From positions 49,056-113,055 of the forward strand of contig NZ_JANFNG010000020.1 of assembly GCF_024436035.1 (NCBI RefSeq): a DNA stretch of 64,000 bases, written 5' to 3'. The DNA comes from Streptomyces humicola (GTDB lineage: Bacteria > Actinomycetota > Actinomycetes > Streptomycetales > Streptomycetaceae). How positions within the stretch are numbered: position 1 is the first letter of the stretch; each line of letters begins with the position of its first letter. The notes under the pieces were generated by a model. It was not told where the DNA came from. It did not search any database and saw only the letters and a list, made by a program, of their open reading frames with translations. Below, in pieces: positions 42,021 to 50,251 of the stretch. The translations under genes and the position numbers were made by a program.

Positions 42021-43115
42021 TCAGAGCGTGGCGCGCGCGTACTGCGGCGGCACGGCCGCGTCGTGCCCCAGCTCCCGCGCGGCGCGCCGTGCCCAGTACG
42101 GGTCCCGCAAGAGCTCCCGTCCGAGCAGCACCGCGTCCGCTTCGCCGCGTTCGAGGATCTCCTCGGCCTGCCGGGGCTCGGTGATCAGGCCCACCGCCGC
42201 CACCGGCAGATCCGTCTCCGCCTTGACCTGCGCCGCGAAGGGCACCTGGTATCCGGGGCCGGCGGGGATCCGCACATCGGCGGCGTTGCCGCCGCTGGAG
42301 ACGTCCAGCAGGTCCACGCCGTGCACCAGTAGCTCCTTGGCGAGCCGCACGGTGTCCTCGGCGGTCCAGCCGCCGTCCCTCCCGTTCTCCGCGAACCAGT
42401 CCGTCGCCGAGACCCGGAAGAGGACGGGGAGATCGTCGGGCCACTGGGCACGCACGGCGTCCACGACGTCGAGCGCGAAGCGGATCCGGTTCTCGAAGCT
42501 GCCGCCGTACGCGTCGGTGCGGTGGTTGCTGTGCGGGGAGAGGAACTCGTGGACGAGGTAGCCGTGCGCCCCGTGCACCTCGGCCACCTGGAAGCCGGCG
42601 TCCCGCGCACGCCGCGCGGCGGCCGCGAACTGCTCCACGATCCCGGTGATCTGATTAGGCGTCAGCTGATGCGGCTGCGGGGAGCGATCGTCGAACGGGA
42701 CCGGGCTCGGCGCCAGAGGCCGCCACCCGCCCGCCTCCTCGCTCACCGCTCCGCCGCCGAGCCACGGCGGCTGGGTCGAGGCCTTGCGCCCGCTGTGCGC
42801 CAACTGGATCCCGGCCACCGCCCCCTGGTCCCTGATGAACCGGGTGATCCGGCCGAAGGCCTGCTGCTGCCGCTCGTTCCAGATGCCGAGATCCGCCCGG
42901 CTGATGCGACCCTCGGGTGCGACCGCGGTCGCCTCGGTGAGGATCAGCCCCGTGCCGCCGACCGCGCGCGAGGCCAGGTGCGCGAAGTGCCAGTCGTCCG
43001 GGACACCGGTCCCGGGGCCCTCCGTGGCGGCCGAGTACTGGCACATGGGCGCCATCCAGATCCGGTTGGGAATCGTCAACGACCGCAGGGTGAGGGGCTC
43101 GAACAGGGCGCTCAT
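42021..43115 (-). CDS. NADH:flavin oxidoreductase, OYE/YqjM-like
   Basis: A 364-residue FMN old yellow enzyme of the YqjM class. PNRIWMAPMCQYSA carries the Cys that tunes FMN, HFAHLASRAVGG and IQLAHSGRKAS are FMN-contacting, AEVHGAHGYLVHEFLSPHSN holds the substrate-binding His pair, and LLGRELLRDPYWA is C-terminal. It reduces activated C=C bonds such as enones. The ATG at 43115 follows GGAGGAG. Divergent from an ArsR-type regulator with a perfect 8-bp-arm palindrome over its promoter (TTGACA on the minus strand, 43180-43185). Confidence 0.93.
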   Translation of the reverse strand: MSALFEPLTLRSLTIPNRIWMAPMCQYSAATEGPGTGVPDDWHFAHLASRAVGGTGLILTEATAVAPEGRISRADLGIWNERQQQAFGRITRFIRDQGAVAGIQLAHSGRKASTQPPWLGGGAVSEEAGGWRPLAPSPVPFDDRSPQPHQLTPNQITGIVEQFAAAARRARDAGFQVAEVHGAHGYLVHEFLSPHSNHRTDAYGGSFENRIRFALDVVDAVRAQWPDDLPVLFRVSATDWFAENGRDGGWTAEDTVRLAKELLVHGVDLLDVSSGGNAADVRIPAGPGYQVPFAAQVKAETDLPVAAVGLITEPRQAEEILERGEADAVLLGRELLRDPYWARRAARELGHDAAVPPQYARATL

Positions 43116-43163
43116 GGCACTCTCCTCCGATGGGAGCCGGACGAACGGGCTCCTACGGTAAGG

Positions 43164-43193
43164 CTCGTAGTACGCCATCTGTCAAACTACGAG
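43164..43193. promoter_or_regulatory. ArsR-type operator in the OYE promoter
   Basis: CTCGTAGT (43164-43171) and ACTACGAG (43186-43193), a perfect 8-bp inverted repeat with a 14-bp spacer that contains the OYE -35 TTGACA. A further CTCGTA half-site follows at about 43198. Confidence 0.75.
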
Positions 43194-43213
43194 AGTGCTC
43201 GTACCATGGGTCC

Positions 43214-43579
43214 ATGCCGTCCCCCGAAGCGAGCACACCGCCCCTCGCCCCCGGCCGGGCCCTGGACCATCCGGGCCGCGACGCGATCCGCCTCGAAGGT
43301 GTGCTCCACGCGCTCTCCGACCCCATGCGGCTGCGCGTGGTCCGCGTGCTCGCCGAGCGCGAGGCGACCTGCTCCGACGTCGAACTGCCGGTAAGCAAGT
43401 CGACCTGCACCCACCACTTCCGCGTGCTGCGCGAGGCCGGAGTCATCTCACAGGTCTACCGGGGCACGGCCAAGGTGAACTGCCTGCGCCGCGACGACCT
43501 GGACGCGCTCTTCCCCGGACTGCTCGACTCCGTGCTCGCCGCCGCGAGCGAGCAGGACCAGCGCGCCGGCGCTCCCTGA
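43214..43579 (+). CDS. ArsR-type helix-turn-helix regulator
   Basis: A 121-residue winged-helix protein: GVLHALSDPMRLRVVRVLAE, then the recognition helix in LPVSKSTCTHHFRVLREAGV and the wing SQVYRGTAKVNCLRRDDLD. Several cysteines (CSDVELP, STCTHH, NCLRR) could sense thiol-reactive compounds or metals, but the ELCVCD metal motif of classic ArsR is absent. Divergent from the OYE gene it most likely represses; electrophiles that OYE detoxifies are plausible inducers. Confidence 0.88.
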   Translation: MPSPEASTPPLAPGRALDHPGRDAIRLEGVLHALSDPMRLRVVRVLAEREATCSDVELPVSKSTCTHHFRVLREAGVISQVYRGTAKVNCLRRDDLDALFPGLLDSVLAAASEQDQRAGAP

Positions 43580-43597
43580 GGCCGGCCGGGCCCGCCG

Positions 43598-44212
43598 TCA
43601 ACTCCTGGGCGGCGGCTCGTCGTTCGGCGGGCAGCCCGACTCCCATGCCAGCCCGTACCGTTGGAAGAGCTCGGCCCGCAGGCTGGACAGGGGCATCGGT
43701 GCACCCGGCAGCAGCAGCGCCACCACCGCGCCCATCAGCAGAGCCCGCAGCAGCCGGTAGTCCTGGCCCGGGTCGGCCGCGCCCCAGCGTGCGATGGTGT
43801 CCTCCAGCAGCGCGGCCAGCTTCTGCTGCTCGGGGCACTGGATGAACCCCTCGTGCTGCAGGATGAGCGCCATGTGCGTGCGCATCACCGTCGTATGCGT
43901 CCGGGTGAGGCCCAGCACCGCGTCGATCGCGCGGGCGAGCCGTTCGTCGCCGTCGTCGGTGCGCGGCTCCCGATCCAGCGCGGCGGCGAGCGTCAGATGC
44001 ATCAGGCGGTGCACCGCCGACTGGACGAGCTGACGCTTGCCCGGGAAGTAGTACGAGACCAGCCCGCGAGCGGCCCCGGCGCGATCCGCGACGTCGGCCA
44101 AGGTCGTGGCCTCGTAGCCGCGCTCGCCCACGAGTTCGACCGTCGCCTGCAGCAGTCGCTCGCGGGACCGGCGGCGCAATTCTTCATTGACCGATGCGCT
44201 TCGCGGGGACAT
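43598..44212 (-). CDS. TetR family transcriptional regulator
   Basis: A 204-residue regulator with the TetR N-terminal domain (LLQATVELVGERGYEATTLA, DVADRAGAARGLVSYYFPGK) and a C-terminal domain ending in a Pro-rich tail. ATG at 44212 with AGGAG upstream. It may be autoregulated: CTCAGGGC occurs twice 15 bp apart in its promoter, flanking a TATA-like block. Regulatory target unclear. Convergent with the ArsR gene, 18 bp apart. Confidence 0.9.
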   Translation of the reverse strand: MSPRSASVNEELRRRSRERLLQATVELVGERGYEATTLADVADRAGAARGLVSYYFPGKRQLVQSAVHRLMHLTLAAALDREPRTDDGDERLARAIDAVLGLTRTHTTVMRTHMALILQHEGFIQCPEQQKLAALLEDTIARWGAADPGQDYRLLRALLMGAVVALLLPGAPMPLSSLRAELFQRYGLAWESGCPPNDEPPPRS

Positions 44213-44509
44213 GCTGTAACTCCTGCGTTGACTGGCTCAGGGCCAATATACTCAGGGCGGTAAGCGGCCGCCGCAGTGCGGTCGGCCACGGGGGCGCGGC
44301 GCGGTACCGGGCGACACGGGGGATCGTCCGGTGTCGGCGTCGCCATCCGGCGTCGGGGCCGCCGCGGGGGAGCGGCCCCGGCACCCACGACCGCCCGCAC
44401 GGTGCGGCGCCCCTCGTGCGGACACGCCCCGGAAGCGGGAGACTGGGCGCGCACGAAGCCCGACGTGCCCCCGGGCGGCCCGAGCGCCCGGCAGCGCGAG
44501 GAGCGGCAG
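44213..44509. other. 297-bp intergenic region with direct repeats
   Basis: Between the divergent TetR and lipoprotein genes. CTCAGGGC occurs at 44236-44243 and 44251-44258, flanking AATATA, with TTGACT at 44228-44233; this is the likely promoter/operator of the TetR gene. The remaining 240 bp are extremely GC-rich, and I see no gene in them. Confidence 0.5.
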
Positions 44510-45544
44510 ATGCCCTGGTACCCCGGATCCGGCGATCGTCACCCCCTTGCTCCGGCACGCCCCGCTGCCCGCCCGGTCGGCAGAAGGGCCGTCCTGCTCG
44601 GTGCCGCAGGGACCGTCCTCGGGGCCGCGGGATGTTCGGGCGGCAGTACTTCACCGCGCACGACGAGCAGTCCCGCGCCGTCGCCGCACACGACCTCACC
44701 GGCTACCGCCGCACTGCCGCGCACAACACGCTGGCGCCCCGACGGCAATGACATCGACGGCGATGTCAAACTGCGCGCCGTCCAGCTGATCGAGGTCATC
44801 GGTACCTGGTCCGCCGGGCAGGGCGGCGCAGCGCGGGCCGGCGCCCGCGTCGCCGCGCTGGGCCTGCCCTCCGGACTCGTCCAGCAGGCCGGCCCGCTGC
44901 TCCCCACCGCCGACCAGGCCGCGCTGCAGGTCATCGAGGCGCAGTACGGAGGCATCCTCGCCGATTCCGCCAGCGTTCTGGTGGTGTGCCGACAGTGGAC
45001 GGCAAACGGCTCCTCGGTGGTGGCAGGCGGGACGACCGTCGATGTACGCCTGAGCCGGGCGCAGCCGCGGTGGACGGTGACGGCGCTGCACCCCGCACGC
45101 CCCGGTTCCGCGGCGGCGTCGCTGCCGGGCGACGCGCACCGCGTGCTCGCGCATTCCCGCATCGAACTCCCGCCCGACGCCGTCGCCGACGTCCGCAGCG
45201 GCACCATCCACGAGAGCGTGCTGCGGGCGATTCTCCAACTGGCGGGCGCATACCGGATGTACGTCAGCGTCATCCGCTCCGGGCATCCCATCGACGTGTT
45301 CGGCACCACCCGGCCCAGCGACCATCCGCGCGGCCGGGCCTTCGACGTGTGGCAGATCAACGGGCACGCGGTCGTCGACGCGGCGACCTCGCGCAGCCTG
45401 ATCGAGACCTTCATGCGGGACGCGGCCGCGGCCGGGTCGTACAACGTCGGCGGCCCCGTCCTGCTCTCCGGCGGTGCCACGCCCGACCAGTTCTTCTCCG
45501 ACGACACGCACCACGACCACGTGCACATCGGGTTCTCCAGCTGA
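44510..45544 (+). CDS. Tat-type lipoprotein with M15/D-Ala-D-Ala-peptidase-like domain
   Basis: A 344-residue protein. The N-terminus combines a twin-arginine pattern (GRRAVLLGAAG) with a lipobox (LGAAGC), so it is probably exported folded and lipid-anchored. A Thr/Ser/Pro linker follows. The C-terminal segment has SDHPRGRAFDVW and HDHVHIGF, matching the zinc-ligand layout (HxxxxxxD and HxH) of M15 peptidases and related domains. It may trim peptidoglycan. GAGGAG precedes the ATG. Its last 17 bp, including the stop, are duplicated. Confidence 0.75.
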   Translation: MPWYPGSGDRHPLAPARPAARPVGRRAVLLGAAGTVLGAAGCSGGSTSPRTTSSPAPSPHTTSPATAALPRTTRWRPDGNDIDGDVKLRAVQLIEVIGTWSAGQGGAARAGARVAALGLPSGLVQQAGPLLPTADQAALQVIEAQYGGILADSASVLVVCRQWTANGSSVVAGGTTVDVRLSRAQPRWTVTALHPARPGSAAASLPGDAHRVLAHSRIELPPDAVADVRSGTIHESVLRAILQLAGAYRMYVSVIRSGHPIDVFGTTRPSDHPRGRAFDVWQINGHAVVDAATSRSLIETFMRDAAAAGSYNVGGPVLLSGGATPDQFFSDDTHHDHVHIGFSS

Positions 45545-45585
45545 TCGGGTTCTCCAGCTGAGCTGAGCTGAGCTGAGCTGAGCTG
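45527..45585. repeat. 17-bp duplication and AGCTG run at the gene end
   Basis: ATCGGGTTCTCCAGCTG occurs at 45527-45543 and again at 45544-45560, followed by AGCTG repeated to give six units (45556-45585). The first copy spans the end of the lipoprotein gene up to two bases of its stop. Confidence 0.9.
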
Positions 45586-45624
45586 AGCCGACCGGTCGCG
45601 GTCCGCCGGCCGTTTCGGGGGCCC

Positions 45625-46047
45625 TCACCCGAGGAACGACAGCCGTACCGTGCGGCGCGGGTTGTCCTTGTTGGTGTCGACGAGCACGACCGACTGCCAG
45701 GTGCCGAGGTCGAGCGAACCGCCGATCACGGGAAGCGTCGCATGCGGCGCGACGAAGGCCGGGAGGACGTGGTCGCGGCCGTGCCCGGGACTGCCGTGCC
45801 GGTGCTGCCAGCGGTCGTCCGCGGGCAGCAGATTGTGCAGCGTGGCGATCAGGTCGTGATCACTGCCCGAGCCCGTCTCGATGATCGCGACCCCGGCCGT
45901 CGCATGCGGCACGAAGACGTTGAGCAGACCGTCGCGCCCCTGCGCCGCCCGCGTCAGGAACGCCTCGCAGCGCTCGGTGATGTCGACGGCCGCCTCCCGG
46001 GCCCCGGTGGTCAGCTCGAATGTGTCGGTGACGAACGTGTCGGCCAT
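45625..46047 (-). CDS. YjbQ/UPF0047 family protein
   Basis: A 140-residue protein with family blocks VTDTFELTTGAREAAVDITE, LLNVFVPHATAGVAIIETG and QSVVLVDTNKDNPRRTVRLS. YjbQ proteins are small metal-site proteins with weak thiamine-phosphate-synthase activity reported for some members, but their physiological role is unsettled. Conserved His residues (PHATAG, HDLIATLHNLLP, HGRDHVLP) support a metal site. Start ATG at 46047. Separate from the HAD gene upstream. Confidence 0.9.
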   Translation of the reverse strand: MADTFVTDTFELTTGAREAAVDITERCEAFLTRAAQGRDGLLNVFVPHATAGVAIIETGSGSDHDLIATLHNLLPADDRWQHRHGSPGHGRDHVLPAFVAPHATLPVIGGSLDLGTWQSVVLVDTNKDNPRRTVRLSFLG

Positions 46048-46097
46048 GGACCCATGATCGCCGATGCGGCCGCGTACCGCTCCACCGTCCGCCGCAC

Positions 46098-46811
46098 TCA
46101 GCCGACCAGTTCCAGGACCGGCCGCAGCGCGTCCGGACGCTCGTCGACGGGCAGATGGTCCACGGCGTGGAAGGCACACCCCAGTTCGGTGGCGGCGCCG
46201 TCGGCGCGCCGGTCGTCGCCGACCATCAGCAGGTTCTCCGGCGACTGGCCGAGCCGGTCGCAGGCGAGGCGGAAGATCCGCGGATCGGGCTTTTGGATGT
46301 GGTGCTCGAAACTGAGCACCACGGAGTCGACGAAGCTGTCCACGCCGTGCGCACGCAGCACAGGCCGCAGATCCCACCCGATGTTGCTCAGGACCGCCAC
46401 GCCGGCGCCCCGCTCGTGCAGTGTGGCGAGCACCTCCACCGTGTCGGGGTACGGGTCCCAGGCAGCAGGTGACATGTGGCGTTCGTACAGCACGTCGTAC
46501 AGCTCGGGCCACGGCAGCTCGGCCCGGTGCGCGAGCCCCACGTAGGCGGCGCGGTGACGCGTGGCATCCACGTCCCGGAGCTCCCACAGCCGCTCGAGGT
46601 GCGGTGGGATGAACTCAGGCGACCTGCTTCCGGGCAGCGCACCAGCCCGGTCGAGGCGGTCGGCGTAGCGGGCGATCTCGTCCTCGGACGCCGAGATCCC
46701 GGCCTCGGCCAGCGCGGCACGCAGCCACCGTCCGGCCGGTTCCACCCGGAAGAGCGTGCCGGAGAAGTCGAAGATGCAACCTTTGAAGTGCCCGGGGGCA
46801 GCTGTCGTCAT
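46098..46811 (-). CDS. HAD family hydrolase with atypical motif I
   Basis: A 237-residue HAD subfamily IA protein. Motif I reads FDFSGTLF: the nucleophile Asp is present, but the second Asp (general acid/base, two residues on) is Ser. Motif II is VLSNIG, motif III QKPDPRIF and motif IV MVGDDRRADG. The substitution would weaken phosphatase activity or change the reaction. The start overlaps the PAP2 stop as ATGA, so translation is coupled. Confidence 0.87.
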   Translation of the reverse strand: MTTAAPGHFKGCIFDFSGTLFRVEPAGRWLRAALAEAGISASEDEIARYADRLDRAGALPGSRSPEFIPPHLERLWELRDVDATRHRAAYVGLAHRAELPWPELYDVLYERHMSPAAWDPYPDTVEVLATLHERGAGVAVLSNIGWDLRPVLRAHGVDSFVDSVVLSFEHHIQKPDPRIFRLACDRLGQSPENLLMVGDDRRADGAATELGCAFHAVDHLPVDERPDALRPVLELVG

Positions 46812-47608
46812 GCTCGCGATCCTGCCCGTTGCGACAAGTCCTGCTCAACCGCCTTCCAGGGCTCGATCACCGCAGCCGACGCCGTCACCACCGCTGCGCC
46901 GAGCAGCCACCCTGCGAGGACGTCCGAGGGCCAGTGCACCCCCAGATACAGCCTGGTGAAGCCGACGCCCGTGGCGGACACGGCGCCGATGGCAACTGCT
47001 GCCGTCCACCACTGCCCCCGTACTCCGTACAGCCGCATCAGCCAGAGCAACGTCACACAGGCCGTCGCCGCCGCGACGGCGTGGCCCGACGGGAAGGACG
47101 CGGCGGTGGCCGAGTCCACCGGATGCGGCCAGTGCGGGCGGGCGCGGCCGACGGCCGCCTTCGCCCCTGTCTCCAGCGCCCATCCGGCGGCGCAGGCGAT
47201 CAGCGTCCATGTTGCGCGCCGGCGGTGCCCCCGCCCGAGCAGCAGGGCAGCGGCAGCGACTGTCAGCAGCCGCATGGTCGTCGGGCCCCACACCCAGTCG
47301 GTCAGGACGAGGTTCAGCCGCGTCACGGACGGATGGGCGCGTGCGAAGCCGTGCAGAGCGGCATCGGTGCGACCGTCGAGGGGCAGCAGTGGCGGCCGCC
47401 CCGGCGTCACCAGGACGAGGACGAGAAGCACGAGAAAACCGCAGGCGAGTGCGGCCGTCCACCACAGGCAGCGGAGCCGGGTGGCACCGCCGGCCGGAGG
47501 CGGCGGGGCGGGCGGCGGCGCGGTGGTGTCGGGGGGCGTGTCGGCGGGCACGGACGCCGATGCTACGGGGCCGCGCCGGCCGACACGCTCAGGCCCGGGA
47601 AGGGACAC
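46808..47608 (-). CDS. PAP2 superfamily membrane phosphatase
   Basis: A 266-residue membrane protein. The three phosphatase motifs are KAAVGRARP (KxxxxxxRP type), FPSGHAV and TRLYLGVHWPSDVLAG. It has about six hydrophobic segments and a Pro-rich cytosolic N-terminus. It probably dephosphorylates undecaprenyl diphosphate or phosphatidic acid. GTG at 47608 lies 3 bp after the M48 gene stop without its own ribosome binding site; a GTG nearer 47551 is possible. Confidence 0.88.
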   Translation of the reverse strand: MSLPGPERVGRRGPVASASVPADTPPDTTAPPPAPPPPAGGATRLRCLWWTAALACGFLVLLVLVLVTPGRPPLLPLDGRTDAALHGFARAHPSVTRLNLVLTDWVWGPTTMRLLTVAAAALLLGRGHRRRATWTLIACAAGWALETGAKAAVGRARPHWPHPVDSATAASFPSGHAVAAATACVTLLWLMRLYGVRGQWWTAAVAIGAVSATGVGFTRLYLGVHWPSDVLAGWLLGAAVVTASAAVIEPWKAVEQDLSQRAGSRA

Positions 47609-47611
47609 GGC

Positions 47612-48553
47612 CTACGTCAGCGCGCCGATGCCAGGACCGAAGGCCACCAGCAGCGGGACGACGGGCACCAGCAGCGCCATCGCCGTCAGTCCCATCCGGT
47701 GCCCCCGCGTCAGACGTGGTGCAGGGTCGAGCAGTCGGTGGACGCGGCCCGGCAGTTGGGCCAGCGGCGTCGGACACGGCCCGAACACGCCGCGGTCCTC
47801 ATTGAGTTCGACCAGGGCCAGGGCCGTGGTCAACCGGCCGAAGCGCCGGGATGCCACGTCGTCCGCCGCCAACTCCACCAGGCGGTGCACCTGATGACGG
47901 AACCCCGCGAAGACGGGCACCTGCGGGAACCCCGCGGCCAGCGCATAGGCGAAGGCCAGCAGCCAGTCGTGGCGTGCACGGGCGTGGCCTTGTTCGTGTG
48001 CGAGTACCGCGTCGAGCTGCCTGCCCTGCAGCCTGCGCAGGGCGGCGGTCGTGACGACCAGCTGCGGCCGGGAGCCGGCAAGCCACCACGCCTCGGCCCG
48101 TTCGCTCTCCAGCACCACCAGACGCTCGCCGCCCTCGGCGGGCAGCTCGCCGAGCAGCCGCGGGGATCGCACGAGCAGCTCGGCGCGCCGCCGGCGGTGC
48201 CGCGCGCGGGCGCCGCGCACCTCGCGCGTCAGCATCGCGGCCGTCCATGCGCCGCCGCACGCGAGCAGCACGGCCAGGACGCCCGCCCAGCGGCCGTACG
48301 CGGCCAGTCCGTATGCGTCCACGACGCCGCGCGGTGCGAGCGCGAAGACATGCCCGCGGACCACGGCCCATGCTGCCGACGCGCACAGTGCCATCGCGGA
48401 GACACAGCACAGCAGGACGCCGACGATCACGCACTGCCATACCCACAGCGCCAGCACGGGCTCGCGGTCGGGCCAGTCGGCTCGGGCCAGCAGACGTGGT
48501 GCCAGCGCCGCCGTCAGTGCGCCGAGTACCAGCAGCACGAACGGAACCGTCAT
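47612..48553 (-). CDS. M48/M56-type membrane metalloprotease (BlaR1-like peptidase domain)
   Basis: A 313-residue protein with the zinc motif HEQGH (186-190) after LQGRQLDAVLA, and hydrophobic segments near residues 2-20, 38-62, 88-108 and at the C-terminus. In streptomycetes such genes are usually paired with a BlaI-type repressor, which is missing here. TAATCT just upstream suggests a leaderless transcript. Followed by PAP2 and HAD genes with 3-bp spacing and an ATGA overlap, so the three form one operon. Confidence 0.85.
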   Translation of the reverse strand: MTVPFVLLVLGALTAALAPRLLARADWPDREPVLALWVWQCVIVGVLLCCVSAMALCASAAWAVVRGHVFALAPRGVVDAYGLAAYGRWAGVLAVLLACGGAWTAAMLTREVRGARARHRRRRAELLVRSPRLLGELPAEGGERLVVLESERAEAWWLAGSRPQLVVTTAALRRLQGRQLDAVLAHEQGHARARHDWLLAFAYALAAGFPQVPVFAGFRHQVHRLVELAADDVASRRFGRLTTALALVELNEDRGVFGPCPTPLAQLPGRVHRLLDPAPRLTRGHRMGLTAMALLVPVVPLLVAFGPGIGALT

Positions 48554-48586
48554 GGCGCAAAGATTAAGGCCCCCCACTACCGATGG

Positions 48587-48615
48587 GTACGTCACCTTCG
48601 GGGAAGGTGACGTAC
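48587..48615. terminator. 13-bp hairpin upstream of the M48 gene
   Basis: GTACGTCACCTTC (48587-48599), loop GGG, GAAGGTGACGTAC (48603-48615). It lies 38 bp past the stop of the DUF5134 gene and 33 bp before the M48 start, on the same strand. Terminator is the likelier role, but an operator for the M48 operon is possible. Confidence 0.65.
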
Positions 48616-48653
48616 GCCTCATCCGCGCGGCCGTCTCGCCGTCACCGTCACTG

Positions 48654-49259
48654 TCACATCGTCAGCAGCATCGTGAACATCCCGATGCCCAGCGACAGAC
48701 GGCACGCCGCGGCGAGCTCCGGTGCCTCCAGCAGGGATCCGGCTCGGGGCCCGGTGACCGTGACCGGGGCGCGCCCGGCAGCGGGGAGCATGCGTATGCC
48801 GGTGGCGAGGGCATACACCGCGAAATAGCACAGCAGCACACCCGTGAGCACCGGTATGCCCGTCGGCGCTCCGGCTTGGCTGCCCATACCGGGCGCACCG
48901 GCCATGCCCGCCATCCCGGATCCGCCGCCCGTGCCCATCGCGAGCGCCGTGTAGGCCATCGCCGCGGCCTCCACGGCGTGGTGGAAGCGGTGCCGCTCGT
49001 CACGGGCCAGCACGGCGAAGCGCAACGCCATTGCGCCGAAGGCCACCACGAACAGCGGCGGACCCCAAGGGTGCTGGTCCAGCACCGGCGCGGGCACCGC
49101 CATAAGCCCCATGCCGAGACCCATCACCCCCTCGTCCCGCGCGGTGCGCCGCTCGCCCGGCGCGGCCGCGCACCCCGCCCTCATGCGCAGCAGACACGAG
49201 AGCCCGGTGGCAGAACCGGTCACCACGAGCAACCAGCCGACGAGCGGCGGTCCGTGCAT
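48654..49259 (-). CDS. DUF5134 membrane protein
   Basis: A 201-residue protein with about five hydrophobic segments and family traits: MHGPPLVGWLLVVTGSATGL at the start, ERHRFHHAVEAAAMAYTALAM with paired His, and a Gly/Met-rich loop (GGGSGMAGMAGAPGMGSQAG). DUF5134 proteins occur throughout Streptomyces, function unknown; the Met-rich loop hints at metal (copper) contact, which is speculation. GGGGAGGGG precedes the ATG. Confidence 0.85.
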   Translation of the reverse strand: MHGPPLVGWLLVVTGSATGLSCLLRMRAGCAAAPGERRTARDEGVMGLGMGLMAVPAPVLDQHPWGPPLFVVAFGAMALRFAVLARDERHRFHHAVEAAAMAYTALAMGTGGGSGMAGMAGAPGMGSQAGAPTGIPVLTGVLLCYFAVYALATGIRMLPAAGRAPVTVTGPRAGSLLEAPELAAACRLSLGIGMFTMLLTM

Positions 49260-49360
49260 GACCCCTCCCCGGTCCGTACCGACACAGGGGAGATGCCCGG
49301 AGCGGACGGCGCACACGCGGCGCATGGTGGTGCGGGAGGGCGCGCCAGGGTGGCGTTGCC

Positions 49361-50251
49361 TCAGACGCGCTGGGTGACAGCGACGCATACGAGCACCGCG
49401 ACCGCCGTCAACGGCGTGGCGGCACCCAGGCGTTCGCCCAGCAGCAGCGCCGACCAGACCAGCGTCAGCAGCGGCTGGGCGAGCTGCAGCTGGCTTGCGC
49501 GGGCCACACCGATCGCCGCCATGCCCCTGTACCACACCATCAACCCGCCGAACTGCGAGACGGCCGCAAGATAGACCAGGCCGAGCACGGACAGGCCGCC
49601 GGGCCTGGAGGGCTCGACGCCGAGTGCCAGGGCCGCGGCCGGCCCGGTGAGCGGCAGCGCCGCCACCAGCGCCCAGCCGATCACCTGCCAGCCGGGCATC
49701 GTCCGGGCGAGTCTGCCGCCTGCGACGTATCCCGCGGCGCAGATCAGCAGCGATGCGAAGAGCAGCAGGTCACCGCCGGTCGGTGCGCCGTGGCTCTGGG
49801 AGAGGGCGAAGACGATCACCACGACCGTTCCCGAGCACGCAGCGATCCAGAAGAGGCGGGGATGCCGGGTGTGCGTCACAACGGAGGCGATCGCAGCGGT
49901 CGCCAGCGGCAGCGCGCCGACGACCACGGCGGCGTGCGAGGTCGAGGTGGTCTGCAGGGCAAGCGTGGTCAGCAGCGGATAGCCCAGCACGACACCCGAG
50001 GCCACCACGGCGATGGCCGGCCATTGGCGCCGGTCGGGCAGCGGGGCCCGCGCGGCGAGCAGGCACGGCCCCGCTATCGCGGCGGCGAGGGCGGCGCGGA
50101 CGGTGACGGTGGTCCACGGCCCGAAACCGCCGAGCGCCCAGTGTGTCGCCGGAAAGGTGAACGAGAAGATCGCCACGGCGAGGGCGGCGAGCAGTGTGCC
50201 GCCGCTCACCGCTACCGGGCTGTGGTGGATAGCGCTATTATCAACTTTCAT
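49361..50251 (-). CDS. DMT/EamA family transporter
   Basis: A 296-residue ten-helix transporter with two EamA repeats (LLAALAVAIFSFTFPATHWAL and DLLLFASLLICAAGYVAGG regions). It probably exports a metabolite or amino acid. The ATG at 50251 shares two bases with the ATG of the divergent MocR gene (CATG). An internal GTG at 50209 would remove the overlap, but neither start has a ribosome binding site. MocR-controlled exporters are common, so co-regulation is likely. Confidence 0.87.
   Translation of the reverse strand: MKVDNSAIHHSPVAVSGGTLLAALAVAIFSFTFPATHWALGGFGPWTTVTVRAALAAAIAGPCLLAARAPLPDRRQWPAIAVVASGVVLGYPLLTTLALQTTSTSHAAVVVGALPLATAAIASVVTHTRHPRLFWIAACSGTVVVIVFALSQSHGAPTGGDLLLFASLLICAAGYVAGGRLARTMPGWQVIGWALVAALPLTGPAAALALGVEPSRPGGLSVLGLVYLAAVSQFGGLMVWYRGMAAIGVARASQLQLAQPLLTLVWSALLLGERLGAATPLTAVAVLVCVAVTQRV
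50229..50238. promoter_or_regulatory. Palindrome in the MocR-EamA promoter
   Basis: ATAGCGCTAT overlaps a plausible -10 for the MocR gene (TATTAT, 50236-50241, 8 bp before its ATG). On the minus strand GATAAT overlaps the same place. A candidate MocR binding site. Confidence 0.55.
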
